Positions 1-10,575 of a stretch of 64,000 bases of DNA are shown piece by piece. The DNA comes from Yponomeuta sedellus (taxonomy: Eukaryota > Arthropoda > Insecta > Lepidoptera > Yponomeutidae). The stretch lies in contig OW203722.1 in assembly GCA_934045075.1 (NCBI GenBank), positions 13,888,796 through 13,952,795 on the forward strand, written 5' to 3'. Position 1 is the stretch's first letter; every line of letters begins with the position of its first letter. Below the pieces are notes generated by a model, which saw only the letters and a list, made by a program, of their open reading frames with translations, searched no databases and was not told where the DNA came from. Position numbers and translations under genes: made by a program.

Positions 1-16
1 TACTGCTCTCTCTCTC

Positions 17-62
17 TTTGAAGAAGTCCTGTGTCCTGCTGTGGGATGTAATAGGCTACATA
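17..62 (+). repeat. Non-LTR retrotransposon 3'-end fragment
   Basis: The short motif cctgctgtgggatgtaatag followed by gctaca resembles the 3' UTR end seen again at 31125-31170 and, more loosely, at 17268-17345. It is probably a heavily 5'-truncated copy. It is too short to classify further. Confidence 0.35.
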
Positions 63-779
63 AAAAAGTTTCTAATCCGGTATTACCGGGCGAATATGAG
101 TAATTGATTTTTCACTTCTGTTCTTCAATGTTATTTATTAAATTCCGCAGCGCAAACGGGCCTATACTTCGTTCATTCTTACAAACATTCAACACTGACA
201 AAGAATTATAAGGGCGAAGATACTCAAAGAACTTTATTATTAATACTCTCCGTAAATTGTTGTTCAGTCGGGTGAAACAAATAGGTTGGCTAATTAGGCG
301 TTTTATTTGTTTTATTAACATGACAGCAGTGAGACGAGCTCTGTTAGTCTTTTGTGTCGGTAAAAGAGGATCTATTGTTTCGGTCGAGAGGCGGTGTTCT
401 TTCCGGCGGGTTGTTTGGCGAGCGAGGTGAAGTCGGCCAGGCTGGGCGCCCCCGGCCAACAACTTTGCTATTCACACAACCTGACTCCGAGGTGGCTTGC
501 GAGCCGCTTACATTTGTTTGTTATTATTCAGAATTACGCAACAAACCCACACATAAATTATTAACTTTCCAACTCTTGCCTTTGTGTTTGATTTGGGTAT
601 TATGCGCCGGCATGTGCTCGAGCATCTAGCGTGCGTCTAAAGTGGCAGATTTAAACTTTCGCGAGAGTCACTTTCTAACTTTTATAATGTGTTTGAAATT
701 AATTACTGGGGCGGTAGATTATGTCCTCGCGCATATTCGCCGTGCAATTAAAAAGTTCTCTTTTTCTTTTAATCCTTAG
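63..779. other. Non-coding stretch upstream of first probable exon
   Basis: No convincing exon, RNA gene or repeat is visible. A GC-richer patch at about 370-490 has open frames on both strands but lacks a good acceptor/donor pair, so it is left uncalled. The segment ends in a strong pyrimidine tract and AG at 757-779 that serve the exon at 780. Confidence 0.4.
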
Positions 780-814
780 ACACGGTCGATGTAGCTCGTG
801 CCTCCGAGATGAAG
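780..814 (+). CDS. Probable 35-nt internal coding exon of an unidentified gene
   Basis: A long pyrimidine-rich tract ending in ccttag precedes position 780, and AAG|gtcagg follows position 814, giving a good acceptor and donor. Read with one leading base and one trailing base, the exon is open and encodes HGRCSSCLRDE. The trailing G joins in frame to the exon at 1635, giving ...RDE-D-EQRRIYG.... It is called partly because that junction is stop-free and in phase with the three exons downstream. A 35-nt exon can arise by chance, so transcript evidence is needed. The product is not recognised. Confidence 0.4.
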
Positions 815-967
815 GTCAGGTTTTTCGTGGATAAGAAGTTATTTTTCTAGTTGTTATTCCAGATATAACTACGAGTACCTGTAGTATTGGCAGTACTTAT
901 GAAAGTTTCAGTATATTTTGTTTTTCTGTGATAGGTAAGTACTTATCTCAACAATTTAGGTGTTGAG

Positions 968-1190
968 TATTATTCCTCGGTGGCGCAGCGGTTTGGCATG
1001 CTGACTGTAAAACCGAAGGCCTCGGGTTCGATCCCCGGCCGGGTCAAACTAGGAAACGAACTTTTCTAGTTTGTCTCGGATGTTCTATGTGTTTATTGTA
1101 TTAAATGTATCGTCGAGTTCGCGCCTGTAGCACAAGTCATTAAGTTGTCATTAGTATAGGGCTAGCAAGATCTGTGTAATATGTCCATGA
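968..1190 (+). repeat. tRNA-headed SINE, family 1
   Basis: The head (about 973-1046) has a Pol III A box (tggcgcagcgg) and B box (ggttcgatccc) in tRNA spacing, with a tRNA-Tyr-like GTA anticodon loop. A unique body follows, ending near agatctgtgtaatatgtcca. A full-length copy with the same body lies in reverse orientation at 9170-9382. The body after the head and the second copy mark it as a SINE and not a tRNA gene. Confidence 0.75.
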
Positions 1191-1634
1191 CAAAAAAATA
1201 AATCTTTATTGTACCTGTAAAGATTGTACAATTGGCGGTACTCTTAGTAGTAGGTACTCTTGTTTACTGCACAGCTTGACCTACACTCATGCCTAATGCC
1301 CTGTCTATTACTAAGAAAAGCCTAGATGAAACATACCTAAATAACTTACTGTCACTGTTTCGGGCGGCCAATTACGCTTCTTTTCCCAATATATGCTAAG
1401 GCGTGGGACACATAGGAAGGACGTGGTACAATCGCGTGGCAAATTCGCTACATCCGTCAATCTACTTTCATGTAAAATGTACTGTGTCCAAAAAGTACTT
1501 GTCTGTGTGGGCAATAGAACATAGCCCGGACAGGGCGAGGACTCGACATCTATGTATCGTATCGGCTCTTTCCCGCACCCCCTTTCCATTACCTTCCTAT
1601 ATGCCCCGTGCCTTAACAACTCTTCTCTGTCCAG
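1191..1634. other. Intron between probable exons
   Basis: This is non-coding sequence between the probable exons at 780-814 and 1635-1772. Overlapping open frames on both strands near 1400-1630 have no splice or codon-use support. It ends in a pyrimidine tract (acaactcttctctgtccag) that is the acceptor of the next exon. Confidence 0.4.
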
Positions 1635-1772
1635 ATGAGCAGCGAAGGATCTACGGGTCGGAGGGGGGCGAGGACCCGCCACGCTACGCCAGCAGTCCGC
1701 TGCGGCAAGCCTCGCCATTCCCCCTGGAGAGCATGAATCGGCGTCGTTACTATAGGAACCGAAACTCGAAAG
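1635..1772 (+). CDS. Probable internal coding exon (46 codons), unidentified gene
   Basis: The acceptor ctcttctctgtccag ends at 1634 and the donor AAAG|gtgaga follows 1772. Of the three frames only one is open. It starts with two bases completing a codon and ends with one base, so the exon is phase 1-1 and 138 nt long. It encodes EQRRIYGSEGGEDPPRYASS followed by a Pro/Ser segment and a basic RRRYYRNRNSK end. Codon third positions are mostly G or C, unlike the AT-rich surroundings, which supports real coding. The sequence is hydrophilic and low-complexity, with no signal peptide or membrane segment, so it is probably a disordered or cytoplasmic region. The gene is not recognised. Confidence 0.65.
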
Positions 1773-2307
1773 GTGAGATCGCCTACACGTCTGGGTGGCT
1801 GTCAAAGCCATATCCACGCTTTCTTGTCCAGCCAACGTCTACACGGTTGATACTGCACCGAACGGATGTAAATTCAATAATGATACATAAGTATACATGC
1901 GTGGTATGTCTGTTAATTGGTAGGTCTCTGCCTACCACTTTGGGTTAGGGCGCGAATTTGACGGTGAACGTGATTAGGGCTTGCCACTTGCCACGATCCT
2001 GACAAACTTTTTCGTTTTAACATTCAGTTGTCGTTCCCGTCAAAGCCACGTTTTTCTGTAGGTCATTTGGTTTTCTAACTTAGTTTTACTCGGTTGATTT
2101 CAGGTACCTATATCTAAATGTAATTGAAAATAAAGGTTTTCGTGTGTAACGTAGCCACAGATTATTTAAACTGCCTCTGAGGAGTGCTTTTGAGGAATCG
2201 TTTTGTTATACATAAGACCGTACATGTTTAAAACTTTATTTTACAGTGGAAACCATTTTAGAGCTGTTTATATTTTTTTATAGCGACAGGAGATTTTGTA
2301 GTCAGAA
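1773..2307. other. Intron sequence
   Basis: No coding signal is visible. A short stretch at about 1977-2005 (ttgccacgatcctgacaaac) resembles a dispersed repeat also seen near 44080-44175 and 47030-47130. Confidence 0.35.
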
Positions 2308-2367
2308 ATTTATTATTAAAGAGGATTTACTTTATTCTGTAATAATAAATCCTCTTTAATAATAAAT
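2308..2367. repeat. Perfect 22-bp inverted repeat (hairpin)
   Basis: The 22-nt arm at 2308-2329 is the exact reverse complement of 2346-2367, separated by a 16-nt loop. The arms are AT-rich with a central AAAGAGGA / TCCTCTTT core. The arm length would suit a small-RNA precursor, but it may equally be the collapsed ends of a miniature transposon. Confidence 0.8.
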
Positions 2368-3307
2368 GTAACGATATTTTTCAAATTAGTATTAAATTAT
2401 TTAAGTTGGTGTCAATAATTTTATAGAGATTTTCCATGAATTAGGTGGACTTAGTCTCCTAGTTCTCCACGTGATCTTAGTTGTTGCCCAGCCATGTAGA
2501 AATAATATTTAATTAATTTTTAGTGCGAAAAATAACACTGTCTACGATCCCGGAAGAACGTCATGCACAAAAGTCTGTCAGTTTTTAGGATGTGTTTTAA
2601 CGACATGATTCTATAAAATAATAACAAAAATAAAAAGACTCCTAACCTGTGCAATCAATATTTACGACAGTGCCAATTGTATTCCAAGGCCTTAGCCTCT
2701 ATTAGTTTCCTGAATTTACAGGAAACTAATTGAGAAACTATTTGCCACCCACTTACACGATATGAATAGCAGTATGTGTGATATGACCTCGTTATAGAAA
2801 TGAACGTATATTTTTTAACCACGTCGTGTGATAAAGAAATAAGGAAGAAAATACACTATGACTCTAGTGGTCATGCATCTGATCGAATAGTCTGATTTTG
2901 CCTTAAGAAGGAGGTTACTAACCGACACTCGCATCTTCGCTTGCGTGGTGTTTGGAATGTTAGAAATGGCTAAATAGCTAAATCTCTTCCTAGGTACTCA
3001 TCTGGGACAAATAGTTATATTGAAATCAAGATTTTTTTGCCGTAAGAAAATATTATGAGAGCATGCGCACTTGCACATTCATTCGCAGTGTCAACTCATT
3101 CATTTTCATTTGCAGCTAAATAAACGTGTGGATATTAATTGTAGCGTGCACGAGCCCTTACTGTTTCGACTGTCTATAGATTTTATTGAAATTATTAAAA
3201 TTTTGTGCCTATCATATTTTTTAAGTCTTTCACACACTGAAATACCGCGAACCACGGCATCTTGCTCTATCTGGCTATCATTAGATAGGTTTTAGAATAA
3301 TATGTCG
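2368..3307. other. Intron sequence with a small perfect hairpin
   Basis: No exon is visible. At 2701-2730 there is a perfect 12-bp inverted repeat (attagtttcctg / caggaaactaat) with a 6-nt loop. The rest looks like ordinary AT-rich intron. Confidence 0.4.
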
Positions 3308-3655
3308 ATATCGATCGATGTCAACCCTTGCATGTCCCCTGCTGGGGGCACGGGTCTCCTTATGCATCGCGGGAAGGTTAGGCTATAGTCCACCACGGAG
3401 GCCAAGTCCGGGTTGGTGGAGGATTGTAAGCCTTACTGTCAGAAGTTATCAAGTCACCCATAAGGCCTCTACCGCCAGCACCAACGGCTTAAGGTGCCTT
3501 GCGAAGCATGGAAGTGCTCGGAAATATGCGACTAGCGGTAGCTACGGGACGGTTACCCACCCTGCACCTGACCGCGCTTGTTGTTGCTTAACTAAAGTGA
3601 TTGATACCAATCACTCGCTTCGACTCGCTGGTGGAGTACTAGGCCACAAGCTATT
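3308..3655 (-). repeat. Dispersed retroposon 3' end, family D (long copy)
   Basis: The copy runs on the - strand and ends, in element orientation, with a cagcaggggacatgcaaggg-like block and a short GAT-rich tail at 3308-3325. About ten relatives in the window share that end but extend to different distances in the other direction. This is the 5'-truncation pattern expected of a non-LTR retrotransposon or SINE. The distal part contains the stem aagtgattg...caatcact (around 3596-3617). No protein is encoded. Confidence 0.6.
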
Positions 3656-3966
3656 CGAATAATATGTTAACTCTCTTAACTAAGAACCAAATTTGAAACG
3701 ACTAAGTTTGCATTTTTTTTTGTTCTTCAGAAAAACTTTCTACAAAATTATCTAGATTTAAAGTCACAGTATCTGTGATATTTTGAATAGAACACTTTGA
3801 TTTTTTTTTCATTTCTTATTCACATCGCGGTTTGCAGGGTCGCTCTACGAAAGGGCTCCCAAGAGTTTAGAATTTCATAATCTGTGTTTATTTTTCCTTG
3901 CACAGATGGCTCGGATTAAGAGTTTTTTTCCTTATTTGAGAGAAGAACCTCGTCTTGTTTTGACAG
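3656..3966. other. Intron sequence
   Basis: AT-rich sequence with two alternative acceptor-like sites near 3905 (ccttgcacag) and 3949 (ttatttgagag) ahead of the chosen exon start. No other feature is seen. Confidence 0.35.
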
Positions 3967-4080
3967 GCGAAGAGATTTTCACTGGCGAGGGAGGAGGGAC
4001 TCTCGCCCGCCGTGGTCGCCGAAATGAAGAGTTCGCTCACGACACCGGCACAAGAGGTGGTCGGCACTGCCTCAACAATG
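3967..4080 (+). CDS. Probable internal exon (38 codons); reading frame ambiguous
   Basis: The acceptor cgtcttgttttgacag ends at 3966 and the donor AATG|gtatgt follows 4080. The exon is 114 nt, a multiple of three, so it preserves phase. Two frames are open. Phase 1-1 matches the neighbouring exons and encodes EEIFTGEGGGTLARRGRRNE and onward. Phase 0-0 encodes AKRFSLAREEGLSPAVVAEM and onward, and has more G/C third positions (about 27 of 38 against 21 of 37 by hand count). I prefer phase 1 for splice consistency, but codon use argues for phase 0. It could also be a cassette exon of a different transcript. An acceptor 17 bases upstream at 3949 would also keep phase 1. The product is unknown. 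Confidence 0.45.
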
Positions 4081-4153
4081 GTATGTAGAAAATACATCCC
4101 TATTTTCTTATGTTAGATAGATTTATTTCCTACAAAAATAACAGATAGCCCAA

Positions 4154-4339
4154 TCTATAATATAAAAATGAATCGCTGAATGTGTTGATAAGCGCAAATC
4201 TCGAGAGCAGCTTAACCGCTTTCGCTAATTCGTTTTTTAGAATATTCCTTGAAGTACGAGGACGGTTCTTACGGAGAGAAAAAAATAAAAAAAATAAAGA
4301 ATCGATGGTAGGTGGTACAAAGTTCGCTGGGTCAGCTAG
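4154..4339 (+). mobile_element. Short non-autonomous Helitron-like element
   Basis: The unit starts with TC (tctataatataaaaatgaat) directly after an A and ends with CTAG directly before a T (gggtcagctag|t). This is the Helitron signature of insertion between A and T with no target duplication. The internal sequence resembles a very common insect repeat with that start and end. It encodes no protein, so it depends on an autonomous helper. Confidence 0.6.
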
Positions 4340-4691
4340 TTTGAAATAAAAACATGTTGGTGACGCTTTAGAACTCAAATACCTATCTATTAACAGTGTT
4401 TAAACTTTATTGTATTAACAATCACTTTACAGTACATTGAATAAAATCAATTTGTCTAACTCACTGGTACTAAAATTTACATGACGATATAGATTAACTT
4501 TCAAGTGATGACGTCATAATAAAAAAAAGGGAGGCGCCATCTTGACTCGTCGTTTTTTTGTGGGAAGGACGTAGTTTTAATCATTTTGTTACCTTCTGAG
4601 AATTATTGAGTGTATAATTATAATAATTAATTAACAATGACAAGTTAGAATACTAATGTCATACTTACATTTATATTCTAATGATCTTTCT
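4340..4691. other. Intron sequence
   Basis: No exon or RNA gene is visible. A block near 4500-4570 (gatgacgtcat, gaggcgccatcttg) looks like repeat-derived sequence, but I found no second copy to prove it. Confidence 0.3.
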
Positions 4692-4747
4692 TTCTGCGAT
4701 GCATGAAGAGACCCGTGCACCAGCAGTGGGGACATGGGTTGATATCA
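4692..4747 (+). repeat. Family D retroposon, severely 5'-truncated copy
   Basis: The segment reads gaagagacccgtgcaccagc followed by agtggggacatgggttgat. It is only the last ~50 bases of the family seen in full at 39590-39955, and supports 5' truncation in this orientation. Confidence 0.55.
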
Positions 4748-5428
4748 CATTTACATTTACATTCAAACCTGTTATTTTGAGTATATATTTCTAATAGGGA
4801 TCTTTATATTCTACGGTCAAACATAAGAAATTACGACTATCACTATTACATACTTGATGACATGGTACTCACATTTATATTCATCTTGACACATTGTCAA
4901 TTACGCAGTTAGTATATAATTACTTACCCGCAGATGGGTACCAAAATATTAATAGAGTAATTATCTAACCACGTCCTTGACCCAAAAAGACCTGCTAAGA
5001 TGGCGTCTCTCTTTCTTTTTTACAGTGATGTTTTACAATCAAGTTTCATACCTTCTTAAAGGCCAATTAGTAAAATTAAACCCTGATAAGTTATTATGAA
5101 TACAATAAAGGGTGATCCTATATAAGGTGCTGTTGACATGTATAACTTTTACAGTGACCTGAAAAACCTTTCTGCCGTTTGTTTTGTGATCTGCCACACA
5201 CAAAACAGACAGCAGTGTTATTCAAGCGATAAGTAAATAAATAGGTACACGGTTCAATAGTTGATACTTAGCTTCATAATTGAGCCATTGTACGAAGCAA
5301 GCGCTGAGGCATGTAAATATCTCAGACTAGACTAGGGTTTCCTCACGATGTTTTATTTTATTACATTTATTAAGCAGCACCAACAGAATGCATATATTTT
5401 CCTTCACGGTTAGCGGGTGGTTATCGTT
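4748..5428. other. Intron sequence
   Basis: No coding signal. A short fragment at about 5333-5352 (tagggtttcctcacgatgtt) matches the reverse complement of the SINE family 3 body (see 36131-36368). Confidence 0.35.
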
Positions 5429-5600
5429 ATCAACCCTTGTATGTCACCACTGCTGGGGCACGGGTCTTTCCCTGCATCGCAGGAAGGTTAGGCCATACTC
5501 CACCACGGGGGCTAAGTCCGGGTTGGTGGAGGATTGTAACGGGCCTTACTGTCAGAAGTTATCAAGCCGCCCATAAGGCCTCTAGCATGGCTTAACGAAG
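5429..5600 (-). repeat. Family D retroposon copy
   Basis: Reverse-strand copy with the shared end tcaacccttgtatgtcacca and the internal ggttggtggaggattgtaac block. It stops near gcctctagcatggcttaacg, so it is truncated relative to 3308-3655. Confidence 0.6.
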
Positions 5601-5734
5601 ACGGGTGGTTATGGCATCTACAAATTCAGAAATAAATAAATAAAAAGTTTATTTACGCACTCTAAAAGTTACCTATGTATGTGATGTGTAGATGTATCTA
5701 CACATACAGTTTACAAGGTGCTTACAAGTAATAT

Positions 5735-5885
5735 TTGCTTGACACATAATTGTGAACACTAGCGTCTAAACTAGGCCAGGGCTGTGTCATTGATGCCAGT
5801 TCTTTCCATTGACACCAGTTCACGTTGTAAGTATGAAATACAAAATATTCCTTCAACAAAATAGATTGTCACAATACTTTTTGAA
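5735..5885 (+). repeat. Unclassified dispersed repeat, copy 1
   Basis: The segment (tgcttgacacataattgtga, then actaggcc and cattgaca blocks, ending attgtcacaata) matches 10757-10905 in order and spacing. No target duplication or terminal repeat was found, so the class is unknown. Confidence 0.5.
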
Positions 5886-7125
5886 GGTATGTAAGGTACC
5901 ATCACATTTTCTGTGTTAATGACATATTATAAGATGTAATATGCATCTTATGCATTAAGTCATAAAGTAGAGCAAGTTAAAAAAATATACAACTACATAA
6001 GTAAAAATGTTATACACTCTTATACTATGACACAACGTTGGTACCTAGTTTAAAAGAATGTTCACACACTATTCAAGACAAAATAACACAATAACAGTAG
6101 AGGTTATAAAATAGCAAAATTTAATTATAATAACACTTTCGCGGGAATAAAAATATATAGTTCGCAACTGTTCATGCTAGGTATGCGTACATGTGCTATG
6201 ATTATGACGTTTTAATTTATACCACTTTAATTATTAGGCACAACAATACATAGAAGTCTCATCTGGTAAATAAATAAAAAATAATCACATGTATCCTCTG
6301 CTACGGATTTACTCTAGTATGAGATTTAATTAATCGACGATAAAATAAGTCTATTGGTACTTAACCTCTTTAAAGCTAGTATTAATTAGTAATTAATAAG
6401 AAATGTACGATAGCATGCTAGAAGTGGTATGGTGGGTCCGCAGTGGTTTTTTTTTGTATAATTGATGTCTAGTGCATATGTCATTAAAGTTCAATCCAAG
6501 CATTTCCAATCTGCAAAACTGTGTTTCTAATTACTTCACTACCGGGCGGTTTCAATCGTTCATACGAAAAACTTTTGTTATGGTGAAAACGTTTAAACCG
6601 CAAAAATATATTTCATAATAAAGATTTTTCGATACTTCGTAATAAATTGGTGAAGTAAAGAAAACAAAATGTCCTTAAAACCTTGTAAATAACAATAGAT
6701 TTTTATTGTTATTTTCAAGGTCAGGATTGAGGAGGTCAAAGTAGGTATGAATATGAGAATTTTGATACACCCTGTGTAGATATCAATGCGTTAATGAATA
6801 CCCAAAGACATTCCAGATAGACATTATTAATATCTCGGTAAATTAGGGATTGAATGAGGCATTATACACATATTCGGCATCAGTGCATTCCAGTTTAGAT
6901 ATTGCACTAAGAATTCTACGCGTTGTTGTTCTATAGTTAGTGGTGCTAGGTATGTTCAGGTGTATTTAGAACCCCGCTCATTTACTACAAAAGAGATATT
7001 TTAAGTACTTACGGTTTTCCAATGTTTCAGTGAAATTAAGTTGCAATTAATTCTGTAAAATAATATAAAGTTAGTAGCGTGATAATAGGTAATAGTTAGA
7101 ATGAGGCTCTTTTTAATTTTTTTCT
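5886..7125. other. Intron sequence, nothing identified
   Basis: AT-rich, with no convincing exon, RNA gene or repeat boundary. Short open frames here are chance. Confidence 0.35.
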
Positions 7126-7138
7126 ATTAAGAAACAAC

Positions 7139-7297
7139 ATACAATATAATATTCTTTTTGCTGGTCCTCAACATAGCCGTGTTGAGGAACATTTTTAAAG
7201 ACCTATTTAGAGGCTAAAAATTCCGCCCATGCCGGGACTTGAACCCGCCACCTCTGGCTAACCGTAGCAGCGCTCTCCCAACTGAGCTAACGGGCAA
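7139..7297 (-). repeat. tRNA-headed SINE, family 2
   Basis: On the - strand the head reads gcccgttagctcagttggga with a B box ggttcaagtccc. It is followed by the family 2 body (aatttttagcctctaaatag). Related copies lie at 9478-9592 and, as an inverted pair, at 27196-27435. Confidence 0.7.
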
Positions 7298-7507
7298 GTG
7301 CCAGCATCAGCGACATTTCGAACCTCTTTACAATATTCTGTGTATTATTTACAGGCAGCGACATCTGGCTGAAGTAATTTGCATCACTTGCAGCCCCGAC
7401 TGCAAAGTACGAGTAGGTACTCGAGTCCCGCCATGGGCGGAACTCGAGGTTTTTAAAAACAACATACAGTTCAGTCATTATATAATTATTAATACTTTTA
7501 CGTTACG

Positions 7508-7728
7508 TTATCAACCCTTGTATGTCCCCACTACTGGGGCACGGGTCTCTTCCTGCATCGCAGGAAGGTTAGGCCATACTCCACCACGAGGGCCAAGTCC
7601 GGGTTGGTGGAGGATTGTAAGACAGTGGCGGGCCTTACTGTCAGTAGTTATCAAGCCGCCCATAAGGCCTCTGACATGGCTTAACGACTGTCATTATATG
7701 ACAGCCGGCACCAACGGCTTAACGTAAT
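7508..7728 (-). repeat. Family D retroposon copy
   Basis: Reverse-strand copy running from tcaacccttgtatgtcccca to the ggcaccaacggcttaacg block. It is one of the better-preserved medium-length copies. Confidence 0.65.
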
Positions 7729-8988
7729 TAATACTTTTATTGCACTTAAATAGGTGTACAATACACCAGACTTAATGCCTTAAGCACGCTCTTCTATCAA
7801 CCGCAGGAGGTGGAAGAAAGATGGAAAAAAAATTGAACATAATATTAACTTATTAAATATAAGTTTTAAAAGTCAGAAAGTTCGTAAAAATAAGAAAATC
7901 TTTGTAAATATATACTTGATTTGTAAATAACAAAAAGTCGCGAAACAAACAAGTGGTTGTTTTGAAGAGCCCTAAAAATGATTACAGGGATTAAGCGGAA
8001 GCGCTTGACTGTCCTTTTCGAGTCAGCTTGTATGGACATTTTTTCCACGACCGAACCCATTGTCTTAGAACTTTCTATTTAGTTTCTCTAGTCTAAACGC
8101 ACCTGTATGCCGTGAGTAGGTGAGTGTACATACAATGCTTTGATGAGGATGCCGAGCATTCTTCGCTGAGTATGACGCCCGTACACAGACATCCGCAAAA
8201 TATTAGACTAGATAGTTGCTGGAAAATCGTGTCTGAAGCTAACGATTTTAATAATCTCATGCTTGAAATGTTAGCTTTCAATAACACGTCGCTTAGCTGC
8301 CTTTAGTTGGAGCTTCATCTCATTAAGTTTGGCGTTAAATTTAGGTAAATTACGAGGAAATGCTTTGTAATTTAGGTCTCTGGTCCTTATCTGAAAGTTA
8401 TAGTTGTGCAGTACATAGTGTAAGTTCCTATGTTGTTACTTTAGGTGTAACTGAGAGTCTGAGGTGTGTACTTACATACCTCAGCCTTAGACGTACATAC
8501 TTAGAATGTAAGGGATGGGTATCAATTTTGCAAAAAAAAACGTACCTATGCAGTGGCGTTTTGTCCTACAGTTCAAAATTCTGACGACATTTAATTTCAA
8601 TTGCAAAAATCCTATGCAACCTAAAAATGCGTTTCTTCTATCAGTCTAATTAAATGATGAATGACGTGACGTCAGATTCGACGCCATTACACTGCGAGCT
8701 GTTTTCCCACAGATTTAAAATATTTTTTGAAAAATGGATTTAACCTTCCTTAAACTTTAGTTTACAAATACAAAATACAAAATATTTATTGATACAACCA
8801 AAAATTATTCTTACATACACTTTTGCTGGGATTCCCTTGTAAGTATAAAATACCTGTGCCGGGGAAACCCGTAGCTTATTACGGAAATATATGTTTTTTG
8901 TAAATAATAAATGTGTCCCCACGTTATGGAAGAGGATTTCAAAATCTTTCGTCATGGCCATTGTGTGTGTTTGTCTTGTCCTCAACAG
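7729..8988. other. Intron sequence ahead of the GC-rich exon
   Basis: No exon is supported. Overlapping open frames at 7866-8584 lack splice support and codon bias. It ends in the acceptor ttgtcttgtcctcaacag at 8988. Confidence 0.35.
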
Positions 8989-9153
8989 CAAACGGCCCCA
9001 TGTCGGCGGGCGAGCACGGCGGCGAGTCCCCGCCAGAGCCGGCGCCGCCGGAGGTGCCCCCGCGCGGGCCCTCGCTGCACGTGGCGCTGCGCCCGCGCCC
9101 CGCGCCCGCCGAGCAGCCGCCCGGAGACGCCGATCGGCTCTACCTCTCTGAAG
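8989..9153 (+). CDS. Probable internal coding exon (55 codons), proline-rich, unidentified gene
   Basis: The acceptor tgtcttgtcctcaacag ends at 8988 and the donor GAAG|gtaata follows 9153. The frame taking CA as the last two bases of a codon is phase 1-1, open, and has almost exclusively G or C third positions. This is the strongest coding signal of any host sequence in the window. It encodes NGPMSAGEHGGESPPEPAPP, then EVPPRGPSLHVALRPRPAPA and ends DADRLYLSE. The peptide is proline-rich and disordered, with a VPPR motif of the type bound by SH3 domains. It joins in phase with the exons at 1635 and 3967. From memory, the cytoplasmic N-terminus of insect teneurins has a similar VPPR segment, but this match is too weak to name the gene. 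Confidence 0.75.
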
Positions 9154-9169
9154 GTAATAATAATAAAAA

Positions 9170-9382
9170 TTCATGGACATATTACACAGATCTCGTTAGC
9201 CCTATACTAAGTACAACTGAATGACTTGTGTTATAGGTGCTAACTCGACGATAGATTTAATAACATCCAAGACCCGAGACAAACTAGAAAAGTTCGTTTC
9301 CTAGTTTGACCCGGCCGGGGATCGAACCCGAGACCTTCGGTTTTACAGTCAGCGAGCCAAACCGCTGCGCCACCGAGGCCGT
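9170..9382 (-). repeat. tRNA-headed SINE, family 1, full-length
   Basis: Reverse-strand copy of the element at 968-1190. The tRNA-like head lies at 9309-9382 (B box complement gggatcgaaccc, A box complement ccgctgcgcca) and the body ends at atggacatattacacagatc. Its 3' end is only about 17 bases from the donor of the exon at 8989-9153. Confidence 0.75.
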
Positions 9383-9477
9383 CCCGGTAATCGATAAAGA
9401 CAACTTGAAATTCAGTCACAAGAAAATCACGGCATTTTTATATTTGGTCGTAACAGGACGGAGAGCAATTGACGATT

Positions 9478-9592
9478 ATATTCTTTTTAATGCACTAAAC
9501 CGTGCTAAGGACAATTTTAAAAACCTATTTAGAGGCTAAAAATTCCACCCATGCCGGGATTCGAACCCCCGACCTCTGGCACGGATAGCCTA
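9478..9592 (-). repeat. SINE family 2 copy, head truncated
   Basis: The body and B-box half of the head are present (catgccgggattcgaacccc). The sequence ends at tggcacggatagcc, inside the anticodon region, so the first part of the tRNA-like head is missing. Confidence 0.65.
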
Positions 9593-10439
9593 TTAGGTTT
9601 GAAATACGAAAAAGTTCTAGAAAATAAGAGTACTGACATTTTACATGCTTTCGGGAATATTAGGGCACTACTTACAAAAATCGTAAAAAAAATCTGAACC
9701 TGTAAAGTACATGGCCATATTTACAAATGTGAAAATATGTTTCATGCAAAGAATATTCACTTTGAAGCAATACAAAGTAGAATAATAAGACATTGAAGGA
9801 AAAAAGCTAAAAATGGCTCTCCTGTAAAATTACTTAATGTGCAGTCGTGCCCTTGTACCACTGAAGGTGCGATGTATTTAATTTTCATTTACTTAGTTTT
9901 TGATACAAATCTACCAATCAATCAGCCCATAAACATCTACTTTACGTACGCCACTTCTTTCTGTTCCCGGCAGATGTGATCATATATCTGCTAATTCAAT
10001 TTGCTTATAACCTAAGATAATGACTTTATTATTTTCTTGTTTGTTCTTTCTACTTGTTCCTTGGTGAATTGTCTCATTGCTGATGTGACGTCCGCATAGC
10101 GAGCATAGCCCGTTTGCTGCATACCGATTGCACTAATTTCTGGCAGCCTGTGTGTATCGAATTTTTGAAATGGGACTCTAACTACTTTTAAGTACCCACA
10201 ATCGTTCTTAGGTTACCATTGCTCATTTAGGCAATACGAAGTAGTCGATTCTACTGCTTATAAACGTACATAATAGAGAGGGACAACCTGATGTTAGATT
10301 GTTGAAAAAGTAAGGCACGTTTGCTATTTTTTCTACTTTTAGCCGTATTATGGCTTACATTTTATATTTTAACATTGTCAAAGTAAGAGTTTAAGTCAGC
10401 TTAACTCTACATAACACTAAGTCTAATGTTAAACTAAAT
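9593..10439. other. No identified feature
   Basis: AT-rich, probably intronic. I see no exon, RNA gene or repeat boundary. Confidence 0.35.
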
Positions 10440-10575
10440 ATCAAATATGGTTAATCACTAATTATTTATTAGATAAAACGTAATTATTTATTTATTCGTG
10501 ACCACGCCAACCAAAACGTTGCCGAAACGTCGGGTAGGTATCAACGTAATTACGTTTTACCTTATAAATAATTGC
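10440..10575. repeat. Miniature repeat with inverted ends and CCGAAACGTCGG core
   Basis: The ends ttatttattagataaaacgt and acgttttaccttataaataa are inverted copies of each other. The centre contains aacgttgccgaaacgtcggg. A related block lies at 32815-32930, and a partial one follows at 10620-10672. Confidence 0.5.

Noticed and set aside
8740..9180. Arg/Ala-rich - strand frame over the GC-rich exon
   Set aside because: It is the antisense shadow of the + strand exon at 8989-9153, whose third-position GC bias and splice sites identify the real strand.
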